A stretch of DNA of 64,000 nucleotides from Chitinophagaceae bacterium (GCA_023957155.1 JAMLHK010000003.1:1-64000), one strand, 5' to 3'; positions 1-7,376 are shown, counted from the first letter of the stretch. The notes: generated from the sequence alone by a model not told the origin. Program-made: numbers and translations.

Positions 1-952
1 GTTGATACAAGCTGTTGTGTTTTACTACTGCAAATACCTGTTTTAAAAGTTTGTTCATTACTGCTACCAGAGCTTGTTTTCCTGTTTTACCATTAAGCCT
101 TAACCTATCGTATAGAGCTTTGCAGGCAGGATTGGTTTTCATAGCATTCATGCTGCACATGTACAATACATCCCGCAGGTTTTTACCTCCTCGTTTGTAT
201 ATTCTGGGCTTGGCTTGTATGCTGGTTCCACTGCTGTATTGTGTAGGAGCCAGACCTGAAAAACTAATAAGCTGTCGATGATTTTTGGTATGCTTAAACC
301 CTTGTGTAAATACAATAAGCATGGCGGCCGCTCTTTTGCCAATGCCTTTTACACTGCTTACACTTTTTAATTGATCTGGCTGCCACAGCTCCAATAGTAG
401 CTGTAGTTTTTGCTCTAATTGTTTGATCTCTTTTTGCATGCAAACAATTATTTTTTCCAAAGATTTTATGGTGTTTTTGCTGGGTACAGGTAATAGGCGA
501 AGGCTGTGCAACTGGTTGTTGATGCGTTTGATTTGCTCGGTATACTCTCGAATGGTGTTGTATAGTTGTTTGCTTTCAAAGTAGGCACTGTCTGGCATTT
601 GCCAGTAATCCGGTCTTTGTTCAATGGCATACCTGCAGATCCATTGTGCATCTTTTTTATCAGTTTTGTTTCGTTCCAGATGCATTTGAATATAGCGTTT
701 AATAGCAATTGCATTTACCACACTTAACTCGCAGCCTTTGCTGTGAAGGTAAAAAGCCAGACGGATGTAATATACGCCGGTAGCCTCCATTACAAAGTGA
801 TAATCTTTACCCGTATGTTCCATTATTTTTAGAAACCCACTGTTGTTGTTCCCTACTTTTAAATGAAACAACTCACCCTGGTTGTTCTGGTAGCACACAT
901 CCAGAGTGGTGTGTGAAACATCTATACCGCAGCATAATTTTTTTGTTTCCAT
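1..952 (-). CDS. IS110-family transposase (bridge-RNA-type recombinase), 3' end cut by window edge
   Basis: The minus-strand frame opens with ATG at 952 and stays open to the window edge, so the C-terminus is missing. The N-terminal half has the DEDD-type (RuvC-like) pattern of IS110 enzymes: GIDVSHTTLDV near residue 10, MEATGVYY near residue 55 and KTDKKDAQWI near residue 95. The C-terminal half has the Transposase_20 signature, with SVKGIGKRAAAMLI and the serine-containing segment ISFSGLAPTQYSSGTS followed by KRGGKNLRDVLYM. IS110 enzymes cut and join DNA using an RNA guide encoded in the element's non-coding end. The sequence directly upstream is non-coding and is the expected place for that RNA if this is the IS110 rather than the IS1111 subgroup. 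Family is certain; completeness cannot be judged. Confidence 0.9.
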   Translation of the reverse strand, partial: METKKLCCGIDVSHTTLDVCYQNNQGELFHLKVGNNNSGFLKIMEHTGKDYHFVMEATGVYYIRLAFYLHSKGCELSVVNAIAIKRYIQMHLERNKTDKKDAQWICRYAIEQRPDYWQMPDSAYFESKQLYNTIREYTEQIKRINNQLHSLRLLPVPSKNTIKSLEKIIVCMQKEIKQLEQKLQLLLELWQPDQLKSVSSVKGIGKRAAAMLIVFTQGFKHTKNHRQLISFSGLAPTQYSSGTSIQAKPRIYKRGGKNLRDVLYMCSMNAMKTNPACKALYDRLRLNGKTGKQALVAVMNKLLKQVFAVVKHNSLYQ

Positions 953-1203
953 AATCTTTGTTTTGCTAGAAGAGATTGATAACTTTAAGTAAGCAAAAGC
1001 AAACGGAAGAACACTCTTACACTGTGCTATCTATCCTAATGCAGGCTTTTTAATAAAGCTTGTTGAACTGTTCAGCATCGGGTAAGAAAAGGGGCGGTGA
1101 CTATCATGTTGTAAAAGCTATAAGCTTATCGGGTTTTACGGTCTTAACCCGCCCTTTGTTCTTTCGAATATCTCTTTGATTACTTAATCATAAATTTATT
1201 GAA
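953..1203 (-). other. Non-coding end of the IS110-family element, candidate bridge RNA region
   Basis: About 250 bases with no gene lie between the IS110 transposase start and the repeat that begins near 1204. IS110-group elements carry their long non-coding end upstream of the recombinase gene, and that end encodes the bridge RNA that pairs with target and donor DNA. The stretch has several short complementary segments (for example around 1085-1160) but I did not fold it. The exact element end and the RNA boundaries cannot be fixed by eye. Confidence 0.35.
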
Positions 1204-1264
1204 TTGTAAACATAGGATTGGGTTTTATGCAAGTTGGGCTGACGAATATATCATCAGCTAATTG
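1204..1264 (+). repeat. Left part of attC-like repeat copy X1 (interrupted by IS3)
   Basis: The segment from GTAAACATAGG (1206) through GGTTTTATGCAAGTTGGGC (1221-1239) closely matches the 5' arm of repeat X2 at 3504-3534. It stops abruptly at the IS3 left inverted repeat (1265). The repeat resumes at 2738, on the other side of the IS. Joined, the two parts measure about 203 bases, like X2 and X3 (199 bases each). Confidence 0.75.
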
Positions 1265-1303
1265 TGTCTTGTCCTGAAATAGGTTGACACAAAACAACCT
1301 AAA

Positions 1304-1675
1304 ATGGATATCAAAGAAAGAGCTACTAAAGAGTATCTCGTAAATGGAATGAGTTACAGGGCATTAGCGGCAAAATATGGAGTGAGCCGCAGTACCATCA
1401 ACAAGTGGGTACTTGTAAACCAGGGTATTTATAACCTTCCCAGGAGCAGAAAGCAAAGTTCTTACGATCTTCAACAAAAAGCATTGGGCAAAAAATCAAA
1501 ACAACCACCCCTAATCCAGCAGAATGAGTTGGAGAAAAAAATTGCATTGCTGGAGAAACAACTGGAATGGGAAAAGCTCCGTTCTCATGCGTTGGAGACC
1601 ATGATAAATGTAGCCGAAAGAGAACTTAATATTGATATCAGAAAAAAGCATGGCACCAAACAATCCGAGAAATAA
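1304..1675 (+). CDS. IS3-family OrfA (helix-turn-helix DNA-binding protein)
   Basis: This 123-residue protein has an N-terminal helix-turn-helix of the transposase_8/HTH type (MSYRALAAKYGVSRSTINKW, residues about 17-36). A leucine-rich, charged helix (residues about 65-105, with LEKKIALLEKQLEWEKLRS) is the usual OrfA dimerisation segment. It binds the element ends and is also the N-terminal part of the OrfAB transposase. The gene ends 27 codons or fewer after a heptamer where ribosomes can slip into the orfB frame. Typical length for the family. Expressed from within the IS, with no dependence on neighbours visible. Confidence 0.92.
   Translation: MDIKERATKEYLVNGMSYRALAAKYGVSRSTINKWVLVNQGIYNLPRSRKQSSYDLQQKALGKKSKQPPLIQQNELEKKIALLEKQLEWEKLRSHALETMINVAERELNIDIRKKHGTKQSEK
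1642..1648 (+). other. Programmed -1 ribosomal frameshift site (A AAA AAG)
   Basis: The heptamer AAAAAAG lies in the orfA frame as A-AAA-AAG, with zero-frame codons AAA at 1643 and AAG at 1646. A -1 slip moves the ribosome into the orfB frame, which is open from 1648 (reading Ala-Trp-His-Gln) to the orfB stop at 2577. This is the standard signal IS3 elements use to make the OrfAB fusion transposase. Confidence 0.85.
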
Positions 1676-2577
1676 AACAAGGTAACGACAGTTTTTGCCT
1701 GCAGTCGCTTTGCCGGTTGTTTGGTTTTTCAAGACAGGCCTTTTATAAACATCAACAATTACAGTTCAAAACCATCAGTAACACCCAACTCATTATTGAA
1801 GGAGTTTTACGTATCCGTAAACAACAACCAAGATGTGGTGGTCGTAAATTATTAATCATGCTTCAGTCGGCTTTTAAACAACAGGATATACATATTGGTA
1901 GAGATGCATTCTTTGGTTTACTTAGAACCCACAAGCTGTTGGTGCGAAATAAAAAAAGGAGTGTACATACCACCAACAGTAAGCACTTCTTTTACCGATA
2001 TCCCAACCTGATTAAGGGTTTTACGCCACAGCATGCCCATGAGCTATGGGTGGCAGATATTACTTACATACCCCTGGCAGAAGAACGTTTTGCCTACCTC
2101 TATTTAATAACAGACGCATATAGCCGTAAAATTGTAGGCTTTCATGTAAGTGACAATATGAGGGTAGATAGTGCTGTAATTGCATTGCAAAAAGCATTTG
2201 AGCAAAAGCCGCCTGATGCTATTGTAATCCATCATAGCGACAGGGGTATGCAATACTGTAGTAATGAATATGTAAAATCACTACTACAGCATCATACACT
2301 TATAAGCATGACTCAAAATGGAGACCCTTATGAAAATGCAATGGCAGAACGGGTAAACGGAATTTTAAAAACGGAATTAATTGCCGCTTCTTACCCAACT
2401 TTAAAAGAGGCTTCCAGTCATATTGCAAGATGCATTACCATTTACAATTACAGAAGAGTGCATAGCAGCATTAATTATCAAATCCCCCATATTGTGCACA
2501 GTCAAAAAGGACCACAGGATAAACGATGGAAGAATTATAACAAAAGAAAAAAGGAGGTTTTTATGCCAGCTCCATGA
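1648..2577 (+). CDS. IS3-family OrfB, DDE integrase-type transposase (made as OrfAB fusion)
   Basis: The frame encodes an rve-type (RNase H fold) transposase. An HTH_21-like N-terminal part includes CGGRKLLIML. The catalytic triad is WVADITYI (first Asp), HHSDRGMQY (second Asp) and AMAERVNGILKTEL (Glu), with DDE spacing normal for IS3. The first in-frame start-like codon is TTG at 1717, but no good start site is present and the frame is open back to the slippery heptamer. Production by frameshift from orfA is therefore the likely route. No stops or frameshifts damage the domain. The C-terminal region ends 160 bases before the right inverted repeat. Confidence 0.93.
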   Translation, partial: AWHQTIREIKQGNDSFCLQSLCRLFGFSRQAFYKHQQLQFKTISNTQLIIEGVLRIRKQQPRCGGRKLLIMLQSAFKQQDIHIGRDAFFGLLRTHKLLVRNKKRSVHTTNSKHFFYRYPNLIKGFTPQHAHELWVADITYIPLAEERFAYLYLITDAYSRKIVGFHVSDNMRVDSAVIALQKAFEQKPPDAIVIHHSDRGMQYCSNEYVKSLLQHHTLISMTQNGDPYENAMAERVNGILKTELIAASYPTLKEASSHIARCITIYNYRRVHSSINYQIPHIVHSQKGPQDKRWKNYNKRKKEVFMPAP

Positions 2578-2737
2578 TCAGCCAGCACATAAAGAAAATC
2601 TTTAGCTGAAAAGGCTACGATTTTTTACCTGCGCACAAATAACACCTTGATGTCAACCTTATACAGTACGTTGTATATTTGTAAACCTATATCAGGATTA
2701 TTTATCTTTAACTGTCAACTTTTTTCAGGACGGGTCA

Positions 2738-2879
2738 GCAGTTCCGGGCTTCGGTTACCGGCTAACGATATTCTGATAGAAATTATCTGAAAACCATATT
2801 TTTTACACTAAATTGGCATTGCGGTATTTCAGCAGACGGATTTCAAATTCCACACCTGCGCAAAGCCGTAACCGCTACC
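2738..2879 (+). repeat. Right part of attC-like repeat copy X1
   Basis: Reading from GCAGTTCCGGGCTTCGGTTA, this stretch matches the reverse complement of 31289-31430 (copy X3) at roughly 85% over some 140 bases by eye, including the run TTTTTTACACTAAATTGGCA. It ends at CAAAGCCGTAACCGCTACC, the counterpart of the CGTTAGC ends of X2 and X3. The bases between the orfB stop (2578) and 2737 are the IS3 right end and hold no gene. Confidence 0.8.
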
Positions 2880-2897
2880 AGTTTGACACACTAAAAT

Positions 2898-2928
2898 TTG
2901 GAAAACATACCAAGAATTGGTACATTTG
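2898..2928 (+). promoter_or_regulatory. Promoter with overlapping palindromic operator for parD-parE
   Basis: A Bacteroidota-type promoter is visible: TTG at 2898-2900, a 20-base spacer, and TACATTTG (TAnnTTTG) at 2921-2928. A perfect 15-base palindrome, TACCAAGAATTGGTA (2908-2922), fills the spacer and overlaps the -7 box. ParD-type ribbon-helix-helix antitoxins repress their own operons by binding such palindromes, so this is the likely autoregulatory site. Confidence 0.7.
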
Positions 2929-2944
2929 AAAAAACTTTGTAACA

Positions 2945-3199
2945 ATGGCAAAAAACACTTCAATTCTGTTAGGCGACTATTTTGACAATTTCATTAACCA
3001 TCAAATCCAAAGCGGACGTTTTTCTTCTGCCAGTGAGGTTGTCAGGACTGCTCTAAGACTTTTTGAACAAGAAGAAAATCAGAAAAATGAATTGATTAAA
3101 GCACTCAAGAAGGGTGAAAAATCAGGCTTTGTTCAAAAATTTGACCGTAAAATATTTATGGAAAATCTTCACGGCAAATACTTGAATAATGAGTTATAA
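2945..3199 (+). CDS. parD: ParD-like ribbon-helix-helix antitoxin
   Basis: This 84-residue protein begins with the RHH fold of CopG/ParD antitoxins (NTSILLGDYFDNFINHQIQS, then GRFSSASEVVRTALRLFE, residues 24-41). The charged C-terminal tail (about residues 45-84) would bind and block the ParE toxin. It overlaps the toxin start by 11 bases, the usual translational coupling of such pairs. A palindrome over the promoter suggests self-repression. The pair lies between two attC-like repeats (X1 and X2), as would a gene cassette. Confidence 0.9.
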   Translation: MAKNTSILLGDYFDNFINHQIQSGRFSSASEVVRTALRLFEQEENQKNELIKALKKGEKSGFVQKFDRKIFMENLHGKYLNNEL

Positions 3200-3488
3200 A
3201 ATTAGTTTTCAAGCATCGGAAGACATTGAAAATATTTGGCTATATACTTTTGAAAATTGGTCTTTAGAAAAGGCTGACAGATATGTAAATCTGATTTTTG
3301 ACGAGATTGAATATTTAGCAGACAATCCAAACTCAGGAAAGGATTTTAATCACATACGGAAGAATTATCGCTGTTCAAAGGTCAAATCGCACATAATTTT
3401 TTACAGACTTACAGACAAGCAGAATAACATTGAAATCATCAGAGTTTTGCACCAAAGAATGGATATAGAAAATCGTTTGAGTGAGTAA
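3189..3488 (+). CDS. parE: ParE-like toxin of the RelE/ParE superfamily
   Basis: This is a 99-residue toxin with the ParE plan: YKISFQASEDIENIWLYTFENW at the start, EKADRYVNLIFDEIEYLADNP in the helical hairpin, and the C-terminal core IIFYRLTDKQNNIEIIRVLH followed by RMD. Members of this family poison DNA gyrase or, in other branches, cleave mRNA on ribosomes; which applies here cannot be read from sequence. The start overlaps parD. Full length, no damage seen. Confidence 0.9.
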   Translation: MSYKISFQASEDIENIWLYTFENWSLEKADRYVNLIFDEIEYLADNPNSGKDFNHIRKNYRCSKVKSHIIFYRLTDKQNNIEIIRVLHQRMDIENRLSE

Positions 3489-3497
3489 GATTTGGCA

Positions 3498-3696
3498 GCG
3501 TACAACATAGGATTCGGTTTTATGCAAGTTGGGCAGGACGTTGTAACATCACCTAATACAAATCCCAGCTTTGGTTCCAGCAGACGAATAGCTATCAGTT
3601 TTTTGTACATAACTTCATCAATATATTTTCAATCAGCAGCGGTTATCGGCGGACGGAATTCTGGTTCCCAACCTGCATAAAGCCCTGCTCGTTAGC
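3498..3696 (+). repeat. attC-like imperfect palindrome, copy X2 (199 bp)
   Basis: The repeat runs from GCGTACAAC to GTTAGC. Its 5' arm GGTTTTATGCAAGTTGGG (3516-3533) is complementary to CCCAACCTGCATAAAGCC (3667-3684) at 16 of 18 positions, so a single strand could fold into one long hairpin, as attC sites do. X3 is also exactly 199 bases. The terminal GTTAGC resembles but does not satisfy the classical GTTRRRY core. A short open frame across it is not thought to be a gene. Confidence 0.75.
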
Positions 3697-3738
3697 CGTC
3701 ATTGTAGAAACCGAACAGACCAACAAATAAACCGACAG

Positions 3739-4497
3739 ATGAAAGACAAAATTCTTCAATATTTACAACAAGTTCAAGACGAAAAAGAAATTGAAATTTT
3801 ATTGGCTTGTGAAACAGGTTCAAGAGCTTGGGGATTTCCCTCACCCGACAGCGACTATGATGTACGATTTATTTATCGACACAAAAAAGATTGGTATTTG
3901 AGTTTAAACGAACAAAAGGATACCATAGAAAAAATGTATGAAAACAATGAGTTTGATTTATCTGGTTGGGATTTGAAAAAGTCCTTAAATCTCTTGTGGA
4001 AATCAAATCCACCTTTGTTGGAAAGGATTCAATCACCTATAATTTATATATCAGATTCAGAATTTTTGAAAGGAATCAATTATTTGGCACAACACTCGTA
4101 CTCAAAAATTGCAACAATGCACCATTACTTGAGTATGTCCCAAAAAATGTATTCAGAAGTTAAAGACAATCCAACTGTAAAACTCAAAAAATTGTTTTAC
4201 GCATTGCGAACTTCGATTGCTTGTAAATGGATTATTGAAAGAGAAGAAATTCCACCAATTGTTTTTCAAAAAATGTTGAAAGAACTCAATATTGAAGAAA
4301 ATGTAAGACAAAGAATTTATGAATTGATTGATTTGAAAGCAACAAAAAATGAAGATAATCTTCATTTCGAAGAAGTTGAAATCAACAGTTTAATAGAAAA
4401 ATGTATTCAAGATGCTGAAAAAATAGCAAATTCATTGCCATCTTCCAAAGGTAAAATTGAAGACTTGAATTTATTTTTCATACAGAATTTACGCTAA
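3739..4497 (+). CDS. RlaP/YcgL-like nucleotidyltransferase, first of a tandem pair
   Basis: This 252-residue protein has a DNA-polymerase-beta-type nucleotidyltransferase core: ACETGSRAWGFPSPDSDYDV (residues about 27-46) contains the GS motif and the DxD metal ligands. The rest matches the COG3541/PF10127 family, with an RLaP-like middle (WYLSLNEQKDT...) and a helical C-terminal half. In some bacteria, members sit in RNA-repair operons with ligases; here the only partner is a second enzyme of the same superfamily starting two bases after the stop. AT content is higher than in the flanking metabolic genes, which suggests horizontal gain. Substrate unknown. Confidence 0.8.
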   Translation: MKDKILQYLQQVQDEKEIEILLACETGSRAWGFPSPDSDYDVRFIYRHKKDWYLSLNEQKDTIEKMYENNEFDLSGWDLKKSLNLLWKSNPPLLERIQSPIIYISDSEFLKGINYLAQHSYSKIATMHHYLSMSQKMYSEVKDNPTVKLKKLFYALRTSIACKWIIEREEIPPIVFQKMLKELNIEENVRQRIYELIDLKATKNEDNLHFEEVEINSLIEKCIQDAEKIANSLPSSKGKIEDLNLFFIQNLR

Positions 4498-4498
4498 A

Positions 4499-5569
4499 AT
4501 GACAATTGAAGATTTACGAAATAAAGGTTTAATTATTTTGGAATGTATAAGCGGAAGCAAAGCTTATGGATTAGACACACCAACCTCTGACACAGACCTA
4601 AAAGGTGTATTTGTCCTGCCAAAAAATGAATATTATGGATTGAATTACATCGAGCAAGTCAATAATGAGACCAATGATGAAGTTTTTTATGAATTAGGGC
4701 GTTTTATGGAATTACTTTCATACAACAATCCCAATATTTTAGAACTTTTGAACACACCTGAAAATGCAGTAATATACAAACATCCTTTTTTGGAAGAAAT
4801 TGAAAGTGAGAAAATTCTATCTAAACTTTGCAAAGACACATTTGGAAAATTTGCCTATTCTCAAGTAAAAAAAGCCAAAGGATTGAAAAAGAAAATTGTA
4901 AATCCGATGAGCAAAGAGAGAAACAGCGTTTTGTCTTACTGCTTTGTGAATTATGAGCAAGGTGCAATTCCGTTATTAAAATTTCTCGAAATAAAGCAAT
5001 GGAAACAAGAAAATTGCGGACTCGTAAACATTCCGCATATGAAAGACATATACGGATTGTTTCACAATGAAACAGCTAATTTTAATGGTATTATACGAAG
5101 TGAAGATGCCAACGATGTTTGTTTAAGTTCCATACCAAAAGAAACAGAACAAGAAGCTCTACTGTATTTTAATAGAGATGGCTATTCAACTTATTGTAAG
5201 GAATATCGAGAATATTGGCAATGGGTAGAAAAGCGAAACGAAGAACGCTATGAAAACACCCAAAATCACGGTAAAAATTACGATGCAAAAAATATGATGC
5301 ACGTTTTTAGACTGCTGGAAATGGCTTGTGAAATTGGAAGAGAAAAGAAAATAAATGTAAAACGACCGAACAGAGAATTTTTATTAGAAATCAAATCAGG
5401 TAGATACGAATACGAGGAATTGTTAAAAATGGCGGAAAAACTTCAGCTTGAAATGGATGAAGCTTTTGAAAACTCTAATCTTCCTGACACACCAAACAGA
5501 GAATATATAAATGAATTAGCTTACAAGTTGAGAGATAAATTTTATAACGAAAAAACAACGAACGGCTAA
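4499..5569 (+). CDS. RlaP/YcgL-like nucleotidyltransferase, second of a tandem pair
   Basis: This 356-residue protein starts with the same fold as its upstream neighbour: ISGSKAYGLDTPTSDTDLKG (residues about 17-36) gives the GS motif and the DTD metal-binding pair. The family is again PF10127/COG3541, but this member is about 100 residues longer, with a long helical C-terminal part (MACEIGREKKINVKRPNREF). The one-base gap to the upstream stop implies one transcript and probably a working pair. Because it sits between attC-like repeats X2 and Y1, the pair would form one two-gene cassette. A defence or RNA-repair role is possible but not shown. Confidence 0.8.
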   Translation: MTIEDLRNKGLIILECISGSKAYGLDTPTSDTDLKGVFVLPKNEYYGLNYIEQVNNETNDEVFYELGRFMELLSYNNPNILELLNTPENAVIYKHPFLEEIESEKILSKLCKDTFGKFAYSQVKKAKGLKKKIVNPMSKERNSVLSYCFVNYEQGAIPLLKFLEIKQWKQENCGLVNIPHMKDIYGLFHNETANFNGIIRSEDANDVCLSSIPKETEQEALLYFNRDGYSTYCKEYREYWQWVEKRNEERYENTQNHGKNYDAKNMMHVFRLLEMACEIGREKKINVKRPNREFLLEIKSGRYEYEELLKMAEKLQLEMDEAFENSNLPDTPNREYINELAYKLRDKFYNEKTTNG

Positions 5570-5700
5570 CAAGGCATTGCCAAAAACGGGGCTGAATGGC
5601 TTCGATTGGACATTTGTACAAAGCTTAACTTTCGTTCTTCGTATGAACGCTTAGTGCTAAGAATACCGCCACATCGCCAAGCCATACCATTGAGCTTACG
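5565..5700 (+). repeat. attC-like repeat copy Y1
   Basis: The repeat begins with GCTAAC over the last codons of the upstream gene and ends near GAGCTTACG. Its core around 5626-5663 (including GTTCTTCGTAT) matches the reverse complement of the core of repeat Y2 (about 28622-28660). Its right end, CATCGCCAAGCCATACC, recurs inverted at 38779-38800 with 21 of 22 positions identical. It marks the 3' border of the nucleotidyltransferase module. Confidence 0.65.
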
Positions 5701-5715
5701 CTATAAAAGTCACGA

Positions 5716-6297
5716 CTATTTTAACACCACCGAATCTTTTACCGCCCCGCAGGTAAGCATTTTGCTTCCAAAATAGGGGTTTTTAATTTCCGTTGTATTG
5801 CTCAGCCAGTCGGCTCCGGCATCGTTAAATGCCATCGGGCAATGTAACAGGTATACTTTCTCTTTACCATACCTGACGGTTCTGGTGAGATCAAACAGGT
5901 TACCGGAAATCATCTGGAATGCTTTGCGCTTGTTTTCAATATCGGTTTCGCCCAATAAGCCCCGGCTTTCGCTATTAATTCCCCCGGTATAGGTTTGTGC
6001 AGTAGGTATAATAATATTACTGGTATCCATTCCTTTTAACTCCTCCATTTTCAGGTCATCCACAGCCTGAATTAATGATCCGGCTGCCTGGTCAGCGGCA
6101 ACGGTATCACCGGCAACCAATGCATCCCGAAGCGCATAGTACCGGTTAAGCACATTTTCAAACGACAGGTCAAAGGCTTCCGAATAAGAAGCAACCTTTA
6201 TTGCCCCTGCTTCAGGGGAGTCTCCTTCAGCCGCCTTTTCACTGCCGTTACAGGCAAATAAAAACAAGGCCGCTATGACATACAATACCTTATTCAT
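5716..6297 (-). CDS. DUF3347-type lipoprotein, probable heavy-metal-binding protein
   Basis: With the start at MNKVLYVIAALFLFAC (ATG at 6297) this is a 193-residue lipoprotein, with lipobox Cys at residue 16. An upstream extension in the same frame lacks signal-peptide character. The body matches DUF3347, a domain often found at the end of RND efflux adaptors. The C-terminal stretch HCPMAFNDAGADWLS, then NPYFGSKMLTCG, carries the Cys, His and Met residues thought to bind copper or other metals. It stands alone, followed by a deacetylase gene on the same strand. Role in metal handling is inferred. Confidence 0.75.
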   Translation of the reverse strand: MNKVLYVIAALFLFACNGSEKAAEGDSPEAGAIKVASYSEAFDLSFENVLNRYYALRDALVAGDTVAADQAAGSLIQAVDDLKMEELKGMDTSNIIIPTAQTYTGGINSESRGLLGETDIENKRKAFQMISGNLFDLTRTVRYGKEKVYLLHCPMAFNDAGADWLSNTTEIKNPYFGSKMLTCGAVKDSVVLK

Positions 6298-6390
6298 GGG
6301 ATGATTATTTTTTACAAACCTACTGAAAAAGATCATTATATAAAGACAGTCGGGCGTATTTTGGAGCACATTTCAATTTTCCGTCCCGTG

Positions 6391-7242
6391 TCAGTTCTTA
6401 AACGTTCTCTGCATGGCTCTATGCATCGTCTGGGCGCTCCAGTCTCCCGGAACGATCATACGGCGAATGGTATATAACGGCTCGGACGAATCACGCCGGA
6501 CAGAAAGCTGAAAGGCAGCTTTTATATTATTCTTTTTCAACTCCGGTATAGCCTCTTTATTCCACGCCCCGAAAGGATAAGCAAAATATTGCACCGGTTT
6601 ACCGGTCAGGGCTTCCAGCTCGCGGGCGGGCTTGGCAATCTGAATTTCCCAATCCTCGTTTTTATACTTTCTCACATCATGATGATCCCAGGTATGCAAA
6701 GCAATTACATGCCCGTCATCCGATAATTCCTTTACCTGCTGTTTATTCATATAAATGGACCGTCCCAGCGAAACCGTCATAATAAAGAACACGCCTTTAA
6801 ATCCGTGCTTCTTCATTTCCGGGGCAGCAATGGCATACTGATCATGATCACTGTCATCATACGTCAGCATAACAGGCTTATCCGGCAATGGCTTCCCCTC
6901 CGTTAAATAGGCATACAGGTCATCCGGTAAAATAGTTTGGTAGCCGCTGTCCGCTAATAACTGCAGCTGGCTTTTAAAAACTGCAGGAGGCACTACCACG
7001 TCCTTCACACCTCTTGACTCGTTTCCCTTCCATTCCCTGATCTGGTGATAGCACAATACCGGCACTTCGGGACGAGCCATAATGGTTGCCGCATTAGCTA
7101 TCTTCACAATGGTATCGGTTTGCATTTTCATATCAGCCGGCGCTTCCGGGGCATTCTGCACGGGAGGGTGATCTGCCGGTGATCCGCAGGATGCGGACAG
7201 CATGAGGGCAGCCACTGTAAAAGACAGGATTAATTTTTTCAT
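6391..7242 (-). CDS. Polysaccharide deacetylase (NodB domain) lipoprotein
   Basis: The start is placed at MKKLILSFTVAALMLSASCG (ATG at 7242), giving a lipoprotein signal with lipobox Cys. An earlier in-frame start would add 29 residues with no function. The NodB carbohydrate-esterase-4 motifs are in order: YDDSD (catalytic and metal Asp), HTWDHHD (metal His pair) and YFAYPFGAW. It should remove acetyl groups from a cell-surface or environmental polysaccharide at the outer membrane. Length (283 residues) is normal. The actual sugar substrate cannot be told. Confidence 0.87.
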   Translation of the reverse strand: MKKLILSFTVAALMLSASCGSPADHPPVQNAPEAPADMKMQTDTIVKIANAATIMARPEVPVLCYHQIREWKGNESRGVKDVVVPPAVFKSQLQLLADSGYQTILPDDLYAYLTEGKPLPDKPVMLTYDDSDHDQYAIAAPEMKKHGFKGVFFIMTVSLGRSIYMNKQQVKELSDDGHVIALHTWDHHDVRKYKNEDWEIQIAKPARELEALTGKPVQYFAYPFGAWNKEAIPELKKNNIKAAFQLSVRRDSSEPLYTIRRMIVPGDWSAQTMHRAMQRTFKN

Positions 7243-7376
7243 AACTACCATAACGGCGTTCACCATAAAAAATGTATAAAAGGAGCGCAAAGATATTATC
7301 CGGCAGGCAATGAATACCGGAGTTCTCAAAACTTAATTATTCCTGAAATACCATGCCGGGAAAAGGATACCCCATA

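Larger units (their letters stand above)
1265..2737 (+). mobile_element. IS3-family insertion sequence, complete, 1473 bp
   Basis: The ends are imperfect inverted repeats. The left end starting at 1265 and the reverse complement of the right end finishing at 2737 share the core GTCCTGAAA and the inner GTTGACA, with about 20 of 25 positions identical. Inside lie overlapping orfA and orfB in the -1 arrangement typical of IS3 elements. Both frames are open and the catalytic DDE residues are present, so the element could be active. No clear 3-4 bp target duplication is visible. It is inserted into a copy of the attC-like repeat family. Confidence 0.9.

Noticed and set aside
1255..2747. A target-site duplication around the IS3 element
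   Set aside because: The flanks ATTG and GCAG share at most one base in the right place; no 3-4 bp duplication is visible.
3492..3680. A 62-codon open frame across repeat X2, and a 74-codon frame across X3 (31208-31432)
   Set aside because: Both lie within the attC-like repeats, have no conserved protein features, and their frames do not match between copies.
3498..3696. Calling the X and Y repeats true class 1 integron attC sites
   Set aside because: The ends read GTTAGC rather than GTTRRRY, two of the copies are longer than usual attC sites, and no integron integrase is in the window. Kept as an inference only.
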